Assembly: GCA_020354025.1 (NCBI GenBank)
Contig: CP070638.1
Span: forward strand, 2,301,193-2,365,192
Reading direction: 5' to 3'
Length of the DNA: 64,000 bases
From: Fidelibacterota bacterium
Lineage (GTDB): Bacteria; Fidelibacterota; Marinisomatia; SCGC-AAA003-L08; TS1B11
In this document: positions 35,690 through 44,236 of the stretch, piece after piece
Position numbering within the stretch: the stretch's first letter is position 1
Layout: every line of letters starts with the position of its first letter
Made by a program: the position numbers and the translations under genes
Notes under the pieces: generated by a model
Seen by the model: the letters and a program-made list of their open reading frames with translations, nothing else
Told to the model about the DNA's origin: nothing
Databases searched by the model: none

Positions 35690-36453
35690 ATACTCAATCC
35701 AACCTTACTGGCAGACCGGATTCGTTCCTTCGAGATCTTAGCCAACGACAGCATCGCCTGCGCATAGCGCCTGCCCAGCTCCCGCGCCGCCTGGGCACTG
35801 AAATGCAGGCCATCTTCGCCGGGTCCCAGACCGCTAGCGTCTACATAGGCGGTGCTCGTAACAACCGTTGGCAGACTCTCCAGCGCTGCGTTCACCAGAT
35901 GCAGCCACTTCCTTTCGATCCGATCCGTCAGGAAATCGCCCAGTCCACCGACAACCACCACCAGACCAGGACAGCCCAGATCCTGGCGCAGGTTGCTGAT
36001 CATCCGGTACAGGCGGGTACCATAGGTACGGGCAGTCTCTTCGTGAATCGAATCGGTCTCTCCGTGATGCCACAGTATCCCGGCCAGCTCACCCGATTGG
36101 CAGGCTAGTTCAGCGCGTGCGATCGCCGTCTTATAGAGCTCGACGCCTTTCTGCCACTTTTCCAGCGGTGAGCCACCCACAGAGCAGGGGATGAGGCCAA
36201 TAATCGCTTCAGGATCCTGCTTGGCCATGACTCTGGCAAAAGCCATCGCGGGGCCGGTACCGCATCTCCCGGGTTTATCGAAATGCACAGGCTCTCTTGC
36301 GGGCCGCCAGCGCAGCTGAGCATCGAGCATGAAAATGCGGGGATGCGTCCTACGATCGATGGCCTGCACCTTGCCACGGCCAGACATATTGGACTGCCCC
36401 ATCAGCAGGTACAACGACAATCGCTTCGATCCGGTTGCACCCGTTATCGCCAC
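35686..36453 (-). CDS. Sialate O-acetylesterase-type (SASA) carbohydrate esterase
   Basis: A 255-residue SGNH-type esterase. The nucleophile serine S21 lies in LLMGQSNMSG, the oxyanion glycine block in VGGSPLEKW near 82-90, WHHGETDS near 118-125 provides the usual SASA motif, and a late D-x-x-H is seen in GEDGLHFS. Such enzymes remove acetyl groups from sialic acid, xylan or pectin. No signal peptide is present. The initiator is a GTG at 36453. It is translationally coupled to mmsA by a four-base overlap, an unusual pairing that suggests acetylated substrates feed the same pathway. Confidence 0.87.
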   Translation of the reverse strand: MAITGATGSKRLSLYLLMGQSNMSGRGKVQAIDRRTHPRIFMLDAQLRWRPAREPVHFDKPGRCGTGPAMAFARVMAKQDPEAIIGLIPCSVGGSPLEKWQKGVELYKTAIARAELACQSGELAGILWHHGETDSIHEETARTYGTRLYRMISNLRQDLGCPGLVVVVGGLGDFLTDRIERKWLHLVNAALESLPTVVTSTAYVDASGLGPGEDGLHFSAQAARELGRRYAQAMLSLAKISKERIRSASKVGLSI

Positions 36454-36543
36454 GGCCGTTTCATTCCCGATATGCGCTTTAAACCAACAGCCCTCTTTGT
36501 CATGACAGGAGTCAATCCATAACCCAGGTACGCACGTGGTGGA

Positions 36544-37227
36544 TCACAGCACCTCACAGGTCGGTGAAGTCACCTCTCCCAAACGCTTCAGTTTAGGCTG
36601 GGGCAGCCCCGCATACAGCTTTTCGAAGCGTTGGTTGATCTCGGCGTTCGCCATTTCAAACAAACTACGCCCCTGCGCGTTGCACTCCACCAGGAAGGGA
36701 CCCAGGTTCTCCACCTCAAGCACCCACATAGCCTGGGCCAGTCCCAGCTCCTCTTTCCAATGGACGTCCTTCACGCTACGGATACCACGCCCATAGAGGG
36801 CGCCCAGGCCGTAGCCCACCGTCGTCAGGTAGACCGCGCCGTATTTGCGAAACGTACTCTGATAGATTTCCTTCTGCATCCCTCCCTTGCCAATGATGAC
36901 GCGCACGTCATACCGCTCAAACAGCAGCGGGATATACTTATCGAACCGGAAGCTGGCTGTAGCCGACACTGCCGGGATGTGATATTCTCCGGGGCGTAGC
37001 TCGTTGACGGCGGGGGAACAGTGAAAGGTCACGTTGCTCAAGGACCGGATATCGACCGGGGGCTGCAGGTTCAAGTCGAATAGCTGGCTATATAATCCCT
37101 CACGGCCAGTGAACAGCACTCCGTCGAGAAAAACGACGTCGCCGATTTCCAGAGACCGTATATCATCTTCTGTGAGCGGTGCCCTCAGCCGCACCTCGCG
37201 CAGTTTTAAATCTTCCAGGTTATTCAT
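36544..37227 (-). CDS. Class I fumarase / L(+)-tartrate dehydratase, beta subunit
   Basis: A 227-residue beta subunit of the two-subunit, iron-sulfur class I hydro-lyases. It starts LREVRLRAPLTEDDIRSLEIGD. It contains HCSPAVNE near 69 and GKGGMQKEIY near 113-122, and ends VENLGPFLVECNAQG. The alpha subunit is encoded 12 bases upstream in transcription order. The pair hydrates fumarate or dehydrates tartrate or another 2-hydroxy diacid. Which one cannot be settled by sequence alone, but sugar-acid genes nearby make a non-TCA role possible. Confidence 0.9.
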   Translation of the reverse strand: MNNLEDLKLREVRLRAPLTEDDIRSLEIGDVVFLDGVLFTGREGLYSQLFDLNLQPPVDIRSLSNVTFHCSPAVNELRPGEYHIPAVSATASFRFDKYIPLLFERYDVRVIIGKGGMQKEIYQSTFRKYGAVYLTTVGYGLGALYGRGIRSVKDVHWKEELGLAQAMWVLEVENLGPFLVECNAQGRSLFEMANAEINQRFEKLYAGLPQPKLKRLGEVTSPTCEVL

Positions 37228-37239
37228 GATCCTAAGTTC

Positions 37240-38181
37240 TCACGCTGGCTGGAAGCTGATTGACTCCCGCCGATAGAAGGGCGTGAACCAGCAGGGGTTC
37301 CCCCGGTATTCGATGGAATTGTCCGCCCCAATACGCGCTGTCGCCCGCCGGTGGGCAAAACAGAAATGTTGGATAGCAATCGGCATCCCGCCCGTATGAG
37401 TGTAAGCGATCTCGATGTGAACGTCCAATATAGCTCCATCCCCGGGAAGTCCCATAACTCCGAAACCGGTGGAATTACCCAACTCCAGCAGCTCCTCTTC
37501 CAAGGTCGCGATGTCCGGATCGGGATTGCGGTCTCCCACTATGCGCAGACAGGCGGCTTCCTTAGCCAGGCGCACACATACATCCTTCGTCCCGCCGATT
37601 CCTACTCCCACCACCAGAGGCTGGCAGGACATTCCCCGTCGGAAAAATTCACTGATACTGTCCAGTAAAAAGCGCTTTAATCCCGCCACGCCGTCGGCCG
37701 GGAACAGCATGCGGTAATCACCGCCGAACAATCCCCCCTTGTGGACCACTGTCAGCTCTAACCAGTTCACACCCGGTTCAAAAGAATAGTCTACGGTCGG
37801 GGCGTGCACACCCACATTGTTGTTCTGATCCTTGCGTGACAGTGGATGGACACGGTTAGGCCGGATAGGAATAGCTGCGGTGGCTTCGGCGGTTGCCCGG
37901 CGCACAGCCTCTTCCAGCCCTACCATGCCGCCCTCAACGACCGCCTCGTTGCCTACCTTGGCATAGAAGCGCGGCAGCCCGGTGTCGGCGCACATCGGAC
38001 GCTGCTCCGCCACCGCAACCTGGTAGTTCTCCATTATCTGTTCCAATACATACCTGGAGAGAGAATGGGTCTCACGCTGACAGAGCTGCCCTACCGCCAG
38101 TCTAGCATCCTCCGGGATGCAAATGGCGGCCCGGCGGTTTAATTCCACAGCGGTCTGGTACAGGGCACTCCCAGCTATCAC
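37240..38181 (-). CDS. Class I fumarase / L(+)-tartrate dehydratase, alpha subunit
   Basis: A 313-residue alpha subunit carrying the catalytic 4Fe-4S cluster. C64 lies in RPMCADTGLPRF, the usual first cluster ligand. A second candidate is in SCQPLVVGVGIGGT near 190 and a third in EEAACLRI-like sequence about 20 residues on. The family loop NNVGVHAPTVDY is intact. The GTG start at 38181 follows GGAG after eight bases. The stop is 12 bases from the beta-subunit start. The cluster is oxygen-sensitive in known members, in keeping with an anaerobic host. Confidence 0.9.
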   Translation of the reverse strand: MIAGSALYQTAVELNRRAAICIPEDARLAVGQLCQRETHSLSRYVLEQIMENYQVAVAEQRPMCADTGLPRFYAKVGNEAVVEGGMVGLEEAVRRATAEATAAIPIRPNRVHPLSRKDQNNNVGVHAPTVDYSFEPGVNWLELTVVHKGGLFGGDYRMLFPADGVAGLKRFLLDSISEFFRRGMSCQPLVVGVGIGGTKDVCVRLAKEAACLRIVGDRNPDPDIATLEEELLELGNSTGFGVMGLPGDGAILDVHIEIAYTHTGGMPIAIQHFCFAHRRATARIGADNSIEYRGNPCWFTPFYRRESISFQPA

Positions 38182-38242
38182 TTCGGATTCTCCAATATTT
38201 CCCCGTGGAGTACCACTGTTCCTTCGGAACAGACCCTTTGAA

Positions 38243-40543
38243 TCACTTCTGCAGTATCGATCTTTTCGAGATCACAGTGTTGTGACCACCCTTCAAGGCA
38301 TAGAAGTAAAGACCACTGGATACCGGTCTTCCGGCCCTGTCTCTCCCATCCCAGACGATAGAATAATCCCCTGCCAGCATATTCCCGGTCACCAACGTCC
38401 TGACGAGCTGCCCGGATACATCATAAACCAGAAGCTGAACCAGACCCGGATAAGCGACCGAATAATTAATAATAGTGGAGGGATTAAAGGGATTAGGATA
38501 GTTCTGATATAAACTGAATTTTTCCGGGGCCGGCGAGTTTCCTGCGGGAGGGTCGCTGATGCCCACGGGGCTGTCCCAGCCGATGAGCTCCAAGGTCACC
38601 GATCTCTGTTCCTCACCCACGGATACTTCGATCGTAAGGGTCGAATCGTCCGGCGATACCAGATTGAACTCCGCTGGTACATCGGCCGTCTTCCGGGGAT
38701 GCATTACGGCCAGAATCAGAGTCTTCTCTACGTTCTCAGCCGGATAGACTTTCAACAACTGGGTACTGTTGTCATCGGCGGTAGCGGCGGGCAGCAGAAA
38801 CTGGACATCCATGACCACATCCCCCTGAGTGATCAGGAACTTACCCGCCTCAACCTTGCTCACGCTGCCATCGGTGTGCAGCAGCCATTCGAATTTGGAA
38901 GGGCGCTCCGCTTCCAGCTCGTCCAGTATTATGATTACATCCGGCTTCAGGAAGACAAAATGCCGCTGGAACCTGGTCAGGCCAGCTTCGGGTCGATAAA
39001 TATTCTCGGCATCACCGATGAGATAATCTAGTGTAGAGTCGGACTCAGCCCGGATAATCCGACTGGTGGCCCCGGCATCGAAAACGGCATCCCTGTCAAA
39101 CCAGTTAGAGCCGACTTCCGGAGTCCACTCACCCAGTTGCCCGTAACCGTTTACTATAACTGTATTGTGATAATGGGTGTGTTTGGGAGTGGACCGACCG
39201 TCATCCCGCACCAGCCATTTTCCATAGGCATAGATATTGAAGTGGTTCACATCCGGGTGTCCGTGCCCGTTGACTAAATGATGGAAAGTGGACATACTGT
39301 CGTACAACGCTTGAATGGCATGTCCATGAAATGGCCCGCACTTGAAACCGATCATGACTGCATCATCCCGGTTCCATGAGCTTCGTGAGGTAATCCAGTC
39401 AGTGTCCTCAAAGTGCTTGAAGGTCGGTAGACTGTCCGGTGGAACAGTCGGGATTGTCTCATCATACCACAGCAGATTAGCCCAGCCCATGCGATCGGTG
39501 ACTCCGATATCCCGGCCAAACATATCCATAGCCAGCCACTGAAAGTGCGGATTTCGGTATTCGCTGGCCAGGTTTAACAACTGATAGGTCGGACCGTGGC
39601 TGACGTAGGTGTAGTTACGGGTATCCCCATAGCGCATAACGCAGTTGTCGGCGGTAAAATCGGGCAGTGTGCAGTAGAGGATGAAATAGCCCATGTTTTC
39701 AAGCCATTCGCTCTGTTTATAAAAATTGATGCCCAGGACTTCCTTGGCCATCTTGTTGAAATGCATCTGGAACTCGGTCATCAGACCGAAATACTGATGT
39801 CCCTCGGTTGAGCTTCCATCATCCCCGGAGATTTTATAGGCCGTATCAAATATATTGTATGCCTGCCTGATCCAGTCTTCAGCGCTATCAACGTCACCGT
39901 ATAGGGCAAAACCGGCGGCCCCCAGGCCGGTGTATTCTACCTGACAGTGGTTCGAGAGGTACCGTTCCTTATGTGTCGGACCGCCCGTCATGGCGTTGGC
40001 GAAATACGCCAGTCCATCCCGGATGGTCGTCTGTTGGCTGGGAGTAAGGTCATGATACAACCAGTCATACCCCAGTGAGATCCCCATCAGACAATGGGCC
40101 GCACCTAAGCTGTGGTTGCCATCCCACGTATTGTATCCACACACCTTGGTCATCCAGCTCGCTGCTTTGTCCAGGTACTTGGAATCTTCGGTCAGCAAAT
40201 ATGCCATTGCCAGCCAGGGAACTGCGTCGCCGTCCCACCGCGTGTCATCCTCGCTCGTGGGATTCTCCCTGGGAGATAGGCTGAGATAGCTGTCTGCCTT
40301 TCCCTGGATGCCACTCCAGATGAACTGGTGGGTGGATGAGATTTTTACCTTCAAGATTTCAATCCGGGCCGAATCCAGCAGCATACGAGGATGGACCGTC
40401 GCCAGAGAATCCAGCCGTGCTGGCCGGGACCACCCACGATTGATCACATAATCCCAAGATAGAGTATCTTGTTGAGCACAACTTGATGTCGCTATCCCCG
40501 ACAGTAACAGGAGCGCGATCATTCTCAGACCGATCCGTTTCAT
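38243..40543 (-). CDS. Secreted heparinase II/III-like polysaccharide lyase with C-terminal sorting tail
   Basis: A 766-residue exported protein. I place the start at the ATG at 40543, seven bases after AGAAGG; the reading frame runs 37 codons further up but without support. The signal peptide MKRIGLRMIALLLLSGIATSSC ends in a possible lipobox. An (alpha/alpha) toroid (about 40-400) is followed by a beta-sandwich of the heparinase II/III type, with HHLVNGHGHPDVNHFNIYAYG near 435-455 as the conserved His-rich block. The last 90 residues are a FlgD/Por-type tail: NYPNPFNPSTIINYSV ... GLYFYALKGG. Lyases of this fold cut uronic-acid polysaccharides. A LacI-type operator and a promoter lie upstream at 40716-40764. 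Confidence 0.87.
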   Translation of the reverse strand: MKRIGLRMIALLLLSGIATSSCAQQDTLSWDYVINRGWSRPARLDSLATVHPRMLLDSARIEILKVKISSTHQFIWSGIQGKADSYLSLSPRENPTSEDDTRWDGDAVPWLAMAYLLTEDSKYLDKAASWMTKVCGYNTWDGNHSLGAAHCLMGISLGYDWLYHDLTPSQQTTIRDGLAYFANAMTGGPTHKERYLSNHCQVEYTGLGAAGFALYGDVDSAEDWIRQAYNIFDTAYKISGDDGSSTEGHQYFGLMTEFQMHFNKMAKEVLGINFYKQSEWLENMGYFILYCTLPDFTADNCVMRYGDTRNYTYVSHGPTYQLLNLASEYRNPHFQWLAMDMFGRDIGVTDRMGWANLLWYDETIPTVPPDSLPTFKHFEDTDWITSRSSWNRDDAVMIGFKCGPFHGHAIQALYDSMSTFHHLVNGHGHPDVNHFNIYAYGKWLVRDDGRSTPKHTHYHNTVIVNGYGQLGEWTPEVGSNWFDRDAVFDAGATSRIIRAESDSTLDYLIGDAENIYRPEAGLTRFQRHFVFLKPDVIIILDELEAERPSKFEWLLHTDGSVSKVEAGKFLITQGDVVMDVQFLLPAATADDNSTQLLKVYPAENVEKTLILAVMHPRKTADVPAEFNLVSPDDSTLTIEVSVGEEQRSVTLELIGWDSPVGISDPPAGNSPAPEKFSLYQNYPNPFNPSTIINYSVAYPGLVQLLVYDVSGQLVRTLVTGNMLAGDYSIVWDGRDRAGRPVSSGLYFYALKGGHNTVISKRSILQK

Positions 40544-40715
40544 GTTGTAGCCTTCTGTTGGTTTTTTCGCGCGGACAGAATGGATAGCCGACCTTAAAAA
40601 CGGCTTGGTAAAAGTGGCCATTAGATCGGAGGGAACCATTACCTGTACATCCACCTGCTCACCATGTATTCATAAGACCCAAGCAGGACCCGATTTCGTC
40701 GGTACATCCTGATTT

Positions 40716-40744
40716 TTCGTATCATCTGAGCCTCGAACCGTCAA
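40716..40744 (-). promoter_or_regulatory. Sigma-70-type promoter for the polysaccharide lyase gene
   Basis: On the minus strand a -35 box TTGACG (40744-40739) is followed by a 17-base spacer and a -10 TACGAA (40721-40716) preceded by TG, as in extended -10 promoters. The predicted transcript starts about 165 bases before the lyase ATG. The spacing is ideal but the -10 itself is weak. The LacI-type palindrome ends two bases upstream of the -35 box. Confidence 0.5.
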
Positions 40745-40746
40745 TT

Positions 40747-40764
40747 TCCGTAAACGTTTACGGA
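40747..40764. promoter_or_regulatory. LacI-family operator, perfect 18-bp palindrome
   Basis: TCCGTAAACGTTTACGGA is fully self-complementary with the central CG typical of LacI/PurR/CcpA-family operators. It sits in the gap between the core-MetE-like gene and the secreted lyase, right next to the -35 box. No LacI-type regulator is encoded in this window, so the regulator acts from elsewhere. Induction of the lyase by a sugar is the natural reading (inference). Confidence 0.75.
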
Positions 40765-40787
40765 GACTAAGTTACCTCGAAATCCGT

Positions 40788-41837
40788 TCAATTGAAACCT
40801 AGATATTTATCCCTCCCACTGACGAGAGCATCGATTTTGCGATCGGCTACACTTCGTGCAAGCATCCAGAAGCCGCAGTCGGGATGCACCCACTTCACCC
40901 GGCCGCTCCCCAGAACGCTTTCAGCTTTATCAATACGAGCAGCTACCTCGTCCGGGGTCTCAACATGATTCACCTTGATGTCTATTACTCCAATGCCGAT
41001 TCCAATGTTGGGATCTACTCCCCTGAGCGCTTCCAAATCCTCATCGGGCCGGTGCGCCATTTCCAGCACCAAGTGGTTACAATGCAGGCTATTCAAGAAG
41101 TCCACCAGCTTCCCCCACCTCCCGGACTGGATCGTCTGCCCGCCATAATTGCCGAAACACAGATGCACCGCCCGTTCACACCGGATTTTATCCAGGATCA
41201 GGTTGATCGCCTTGGCTGCCAGCATCGAATCACCCGGCTGGCCAACAATAAATGCCTCATCGACCTGGATACAGGCACAGGGTAGATCGATCACTTGCTT
41301 GGCCAGGACTTCCGCAATAGCCAGGGTCAGGGCTTCTAAATCATCATAGTGCCGGTCAAGGAGCGTTCTGGCCAGCATATAAGGGCTGGTAAGAGTGAAC
41401 TTGAACCGCTCACCAGCTACCGATCCAGCCCGCTCGCAGTCAGCCAACAGGTTCAAGCTCCCTTCACCGACCGGACTCTCGACCACACCCGCCGGCTGGC
41501 GGCGATAAGTCAGCGCCTCTTGCTTCCGAAATTCCAGCCAGTCACTTCGGCCAACGGCGGTCCTGATCCCCGACATTGAGCAGATGAAATGGTCGATCAT
41601 CCCGTTCGTATCCGGATGATTAATATCAAATCGGTAGAGCTCGCCGTCGGTTGGCAGATCGATCCCCGCCTGCCGTTGGGAGTCGATCACTACCCTGGTG
41701 GCATCAACCAGTGCCTGTTCGCTCGGTTGAGCCCGAAGCCAGTCCGGAACAGGATAGGACCCGACGGTGGTCGTCAGGACGGGTAGGTCGCGATTCTCAG
41801 TGGCTTTTCCACTACGGCTGTAAGTGCTTTCAGGCAT
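40788..41837 (-). CDS. Core-MetE-like zinc methyltransferase (catalytic domain only)
   Basis: A 349-residue protein equal to the C-terminal catalytic domain of cobalamin-independent methionine synthase, starting TTTVGSYPVPDWLR near 23-36. The zinc-site pattern is present: H-x-C in VHLCFGNYGG near 225-234, the Glu in VLEMAHRP and the late Cys in HPDCGFW. Full MetE has an extra N-terminal domain needed for folate binding, missing here. Stand-alone core-MetE proteins have been shown in archaea and some bacteria to take methyl groups from methylcobalamin proteins. A link to the corrinoid system at 13192-16220 is therefore possible. It follows the LamG-like gene by 24 bases. Confidence 0.83.
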   Translation of the reverse strand: MPESTYSRSGKATENRDLPVLTTTVGSYPVPDWLRAQPSEQALVDATRVVIDSQRQAGIDLPTDGELYRFDINHPDTNGMIDHFICSMSGIRTAVGRSDWLEFRKQEALTYRRQPAGVVESPVGEGSLNLLADCERAGSVAGERFKFTLTSPYMLARTLLDRHYDDLEALTLAIAEVLAKQVIDLPCACIQVDEAFIVGQPGDSMLAAKAINLILDKIRCERAVHLCFGNYGGQTIQSGRWGKLVDFLNSLHCNHLVLEMAHRPDEDLEALRGVDPNIGIGIGVIDIKVNHVETPDEVAARIDKAESVLGSGRVKWVHPDCGFWMLARSVADRKIDALVSGRDKYLGFN

Positions 41838-41861
41838 AATTCTAGAGGCTCTCCTTATTGG

Positions 41862-42464
41862 CTACAAACGACTGGTCAGAAATTCTTTCGGTGCTAAGAT
41901 CACGGGGGCAACCCTGATGGTGCTGATCGCCCCTTTGAACCAGCTAACCCGGTTCTGGCGCATACCGATTGAAGTCTGTCCTCCGGTGAGAGGAATGAAC
42001 TCGAAGGCACATGACAGCTCCGGGCTACCGTCGACGAAGTTGGTCAGCTGTGACCCATCGCAGGTAAGAGCCGCATGGTACCATTGACCGAGAGGATGCT
42101 CAAAACCCTTGTTCATCATAGTCTTGTCCCTACCACCGACTGACAGGTAGGTGTCGAGATACCAGGAGTTGTTATCAACCACACGGGTTTCAAATAACAT
42201 CCTATCGTCGTGGCATTCACCCATATGCAGGAACCGCTGCTCATGATGTCCAGCAGGGTAGGGACAGAACAGCACCTCAACCGTAAACTGTTCCAGCCCG
42301 GCCAGCGGATTGATCCCCAGCAATATACCATCATGCCGGCCATCGAACTCCAGGGCCATGCCAGATGGACTTTCTACCTCCCCGGGACTACCAAGAGTCT
42401 CGCATTCTCCACTATAAATACCTTCGGTACTCCCTCCCTGCCAGTAAAAGATGGTTTCCTGCAA
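41862..42464 (-). CDS. LamG/concanavalin-like lectin domain protein
   Basis: A 200-residue protein made of one LamG/laminin-G-like jelly-roll. Family features are ALEFDGRHDGILLG near 37-50, FTVEVLFCPYP, the central GQWYHAALTCDGSQLTNFVDG near 128-148 and the final GAISTIRVAP. Such domains bind carbohydrate or serve as accessory modules. Here it stands alone without a signal peptide. The start is a TTG at 42464 with GGAGG six bases upstream. It lies 29 bases after the probable selenoprotein gene in the same transcript. Confidence 0.8.
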   Translation of the reverse strand: MQETIFYWQGGSTEGIYSGECETLGSPGEVESPSGMALEFDGRHDGILLGINPLAGLEQFTVEVLFCPYPAGHHEQRFLHMGECHDDRMLFETRVVDNNSWYLDTYLSVGGRDKTMMNKGFEHPLGQWYHAALTCDGSQLTNFVDGSPELSCAFEFIPLTGGQTSIGMRQNRVSWFKGAISTIRVAPVILAPKEFLTSRL

Positions 42465-42493
42465 GTTCCGCCTCCCTCCAGCTATTCTCTATC

Positions 42494-43108
42494 CTATACG
42501 GCCGCTCCGGCCACTGCAAGCAATACCTCCGGATCAATCCGTTGCCTGTAATCGGGATTGACGTAGCTGAAGGTAATCCGGCTGCCGGCGTCGGTCACGA
42601 AGACTGCTGGTACCGGCAGGATGTGATGCATCTGCCCAGATGCAACTTCGATATCCAGTCCCTGCCGCTTGTAGCTGGACACAAGCTGCTCATCCAGCCT
42701 GAATGCTATACCGAAGGCGCTGGCCGCTTCTACTTGACTGTCTGATAGCAGCATATACTCAATTCCCAACTTCTCGGCGGTATGCCGCAGCCTTTCAGGC
42801 TGATCCGGACTGATGGCAATTAAACGATAGCCTAAACGACGAAAGTCTCCCTGAATGTTCTGCAGCTGTCCCAGCTGCTTGAGGCAGGGTGGTCACCACC
42901 CACCTCGATAGAATATCAGCACTACTGGGCTCCGACAAGCTATAGCCTGAAGGTCAAACGTTTCCCCGTCAATAGCGATCAATGACACCGACGGTACCGC
43001 GCTCCCAATCAACAGCGGGCAAATTTCTTCCGCGTTCTCAGGCACAGCCCCGGTCGCGAGGGCTCTCACCGATTGTCTCTCCTGATCCAGGTTAAGTCCT
43101 TTTGCCAA
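42494..43108 (-). CDS. Probable selenoprotein: AhpC/TSA (peroxiredoxin-like) with in-frame UGA (UxxC)
   Basis: A 204-residue peroxiredoxin/thioredoxin-fold protein read through an in-frame TGA at 42895-42893. The text before it is LIFYRGGW and after it PPCLKQLGQLQ, giving GGW-U-PPC where cysteine relatives have GGWCPxC. The UGA is thus exactly at the first redox cysteine. The frame stays open and homologous on both sides: YRLIAISPDQPERLRHTAEK follows, then LLSD.. and VPAVFVTDAG. A hairpin that meets bacterial SECIS rules lies 21-24 bases after the UGA. The likely role is thiol-dependent peroxide or disulfide reduction. The start is a TTG at 43108 without a clear ribosome site; it follows the Gfo/Idh stop by 18 bases. 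A pseudogene is the alternative. Confidence 0.82.
42862..42878 (-). promoter_or_regulatory. Bacterial SECIS-like hairpin
   Basis: In the mRNA, GCAGCUG GGA CAGCUGC forms a seven-pair GC-rich stem with a GGA apical loop. The loop begins 21 bases after the UGA at 42893-42895. Known bacterial SECIS elements have an upper stem of at least four pairs, a G within the first two loop bases, and 16 to 37 bases between UGA and the loop; all three hold. The sequence also codes for KQLGQLQ, so the structure is compatible with protein function. Confidence 0.75.
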
Positions 43109-43126
43109 AGTAACTTGGACCAGCGA

Positions 43127-44191
43127 TCAATCAGGACCGGTGTTCTCATACAGCCGCATAACCGTCTCCAGCGAACGATAGGCATCCTCACCCGATATGG
43201 GCGGCTCACGGTTTTCCAGCACTGCCTCTACGAAACCGCGCATAAATCGCGTGCGTGGGCTGTCGGCCGGCTGCTCTTGGGGACGAGCTTCGAGCTCCAG
43301 GGCAGGAGTAACTGCAGTCCACCCGCCCGCCTGGCTGTCGGAAGTATTCTCGGTAGAATACAGCCACAACGGACCGGGATCGCCGATTACGATCTGCCCA
43401 TGCTCGCCGTAGAATCGTACTCCTCTCAGCTCGTCAGGATAGCGGCCGCCCACCATCTTGGAACCTGCCAGAATGCTACCCAGAGCCCCATTGTTAAAAC
43501 GTACCGTCCCAGCGAAGTAGTCCTCTACCTCAACATCAGTGAGAAATGTATCGTACTGCGAATAATATTTGATGGGGACCAGTCCGGAGATATAGTCGAT
43601 GTAGTCGAAGAAATGGATGCAGTTCATCATTAATACGCCTCCGCCACTCCGCTGTTTCGACTTGCGCCAGCCGGATTGCCCACCCCGACCGGTAAATCCG
43701 GTCATCCAATAACTCTCCGGCTTCTCGGATATCCAATGGATCTCGACGGCAATTATCTTCCCGATAGCCCCGCCCTGGACCAGCTCCCGGGCTTTGATGA
43801 TATTATAGTTATACCGATAGACATAGGGCACTGACAGCTTGACGTCATTCTCATGACAAGCCTGAACCAAGCGGTGGGCATCTTCAAGAGTATTCGCCAG
43901 TGGTTTCTCCATAACGATATGCTTGCCGGCTTCTGCTGCCTGAATACCCATGGAGGCGTGGAGATCATGTGGTGTGGAGAAACAGACCGCTTCCACCTCC
44001 TTGGCAGTAAGAATTTCATTGAAATCCAGCGTCACCCTGCAATCGGCCATTTCTGCCAGTGAAAGAGCGAGTTCCTCGTTGTGATCCATCACCATGACCA
44101 CCCTGGTGTTGTCCAGGTTCTGGATCGCTCTCAGATTTGCCACAGATATCTCTCCGCAGCCGACCATTCCGAAATTCAGCATATTCTTCAT
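43127..44191 (-). CDS. Gfo/Idh/MocA-family NAD(P)-dependent oxidoreductase, copy 1
   Basis: A 354-residue sugar or inositol dehydrogenase-type protein. The Rossmann start is FGMVGCGEISVANLRAI near 6-22. The dinucleotide-domain signature EKPLANTLEDA near 97-107 carries the conserved EKP. The C-terminal alpha/beta domain includes VHWISEKPESYW and GGGVLMMNCIHFFDYIDY near 186-203 with the usual His. The family oxidises or reduces sugars, often to keto sugars. It is not a close copy of the Gfo/Idh protein at 53412-54371. It precedes the selenoprotein gene by 18 bases. Confidence 0.9.
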   Translation of the reverse strand: MKNMLNFGMVGCGEISVANLRAIQNLDNTRVVMVMDHNEELALSLAEMADCRVTLDFNEILTAKEVEAVCFSTPHDLHASMGIQAAEAGKHIVMEKPLANTLEDAHRLVQACHENDVKLSVPYVYRYNYNIIKARELVQGGAIGKIIAVEIHWISEKPESYWMTGFTGRGGQSGWRKSKQRSGGGVLMMNCIHFFDYIDYISGLVPIKYYSQYDTFLTDVEVEDYFAGTVRFNNGALGSILAGSKMVGGRYPDELRGVRFYGEHGQIVIGDPGPLWLYSTENTSDSQAGGWTAVTPALELEARPQEQPADSPRTRFMRGFVEAVLENREPPISGEDAYRSLETVMRLYENTGPD

Positions 44192-44236
44192 CAGGATGTA
44201 GTTCCTCTAATCATGAATTAGCTGCTACCCAACCGG

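Noticed and set aside
42893-42895. Reading the TGA as a simple nonsense mutation splitting an AhpC/TSA pseudogene
   Set aside because: The TGA sits exactly at the catalytic cysteine, the frame is intact on both sides and a SECIS-like hairpin follows at the right distance; selenocysteine is the simpler reading, though not proven.
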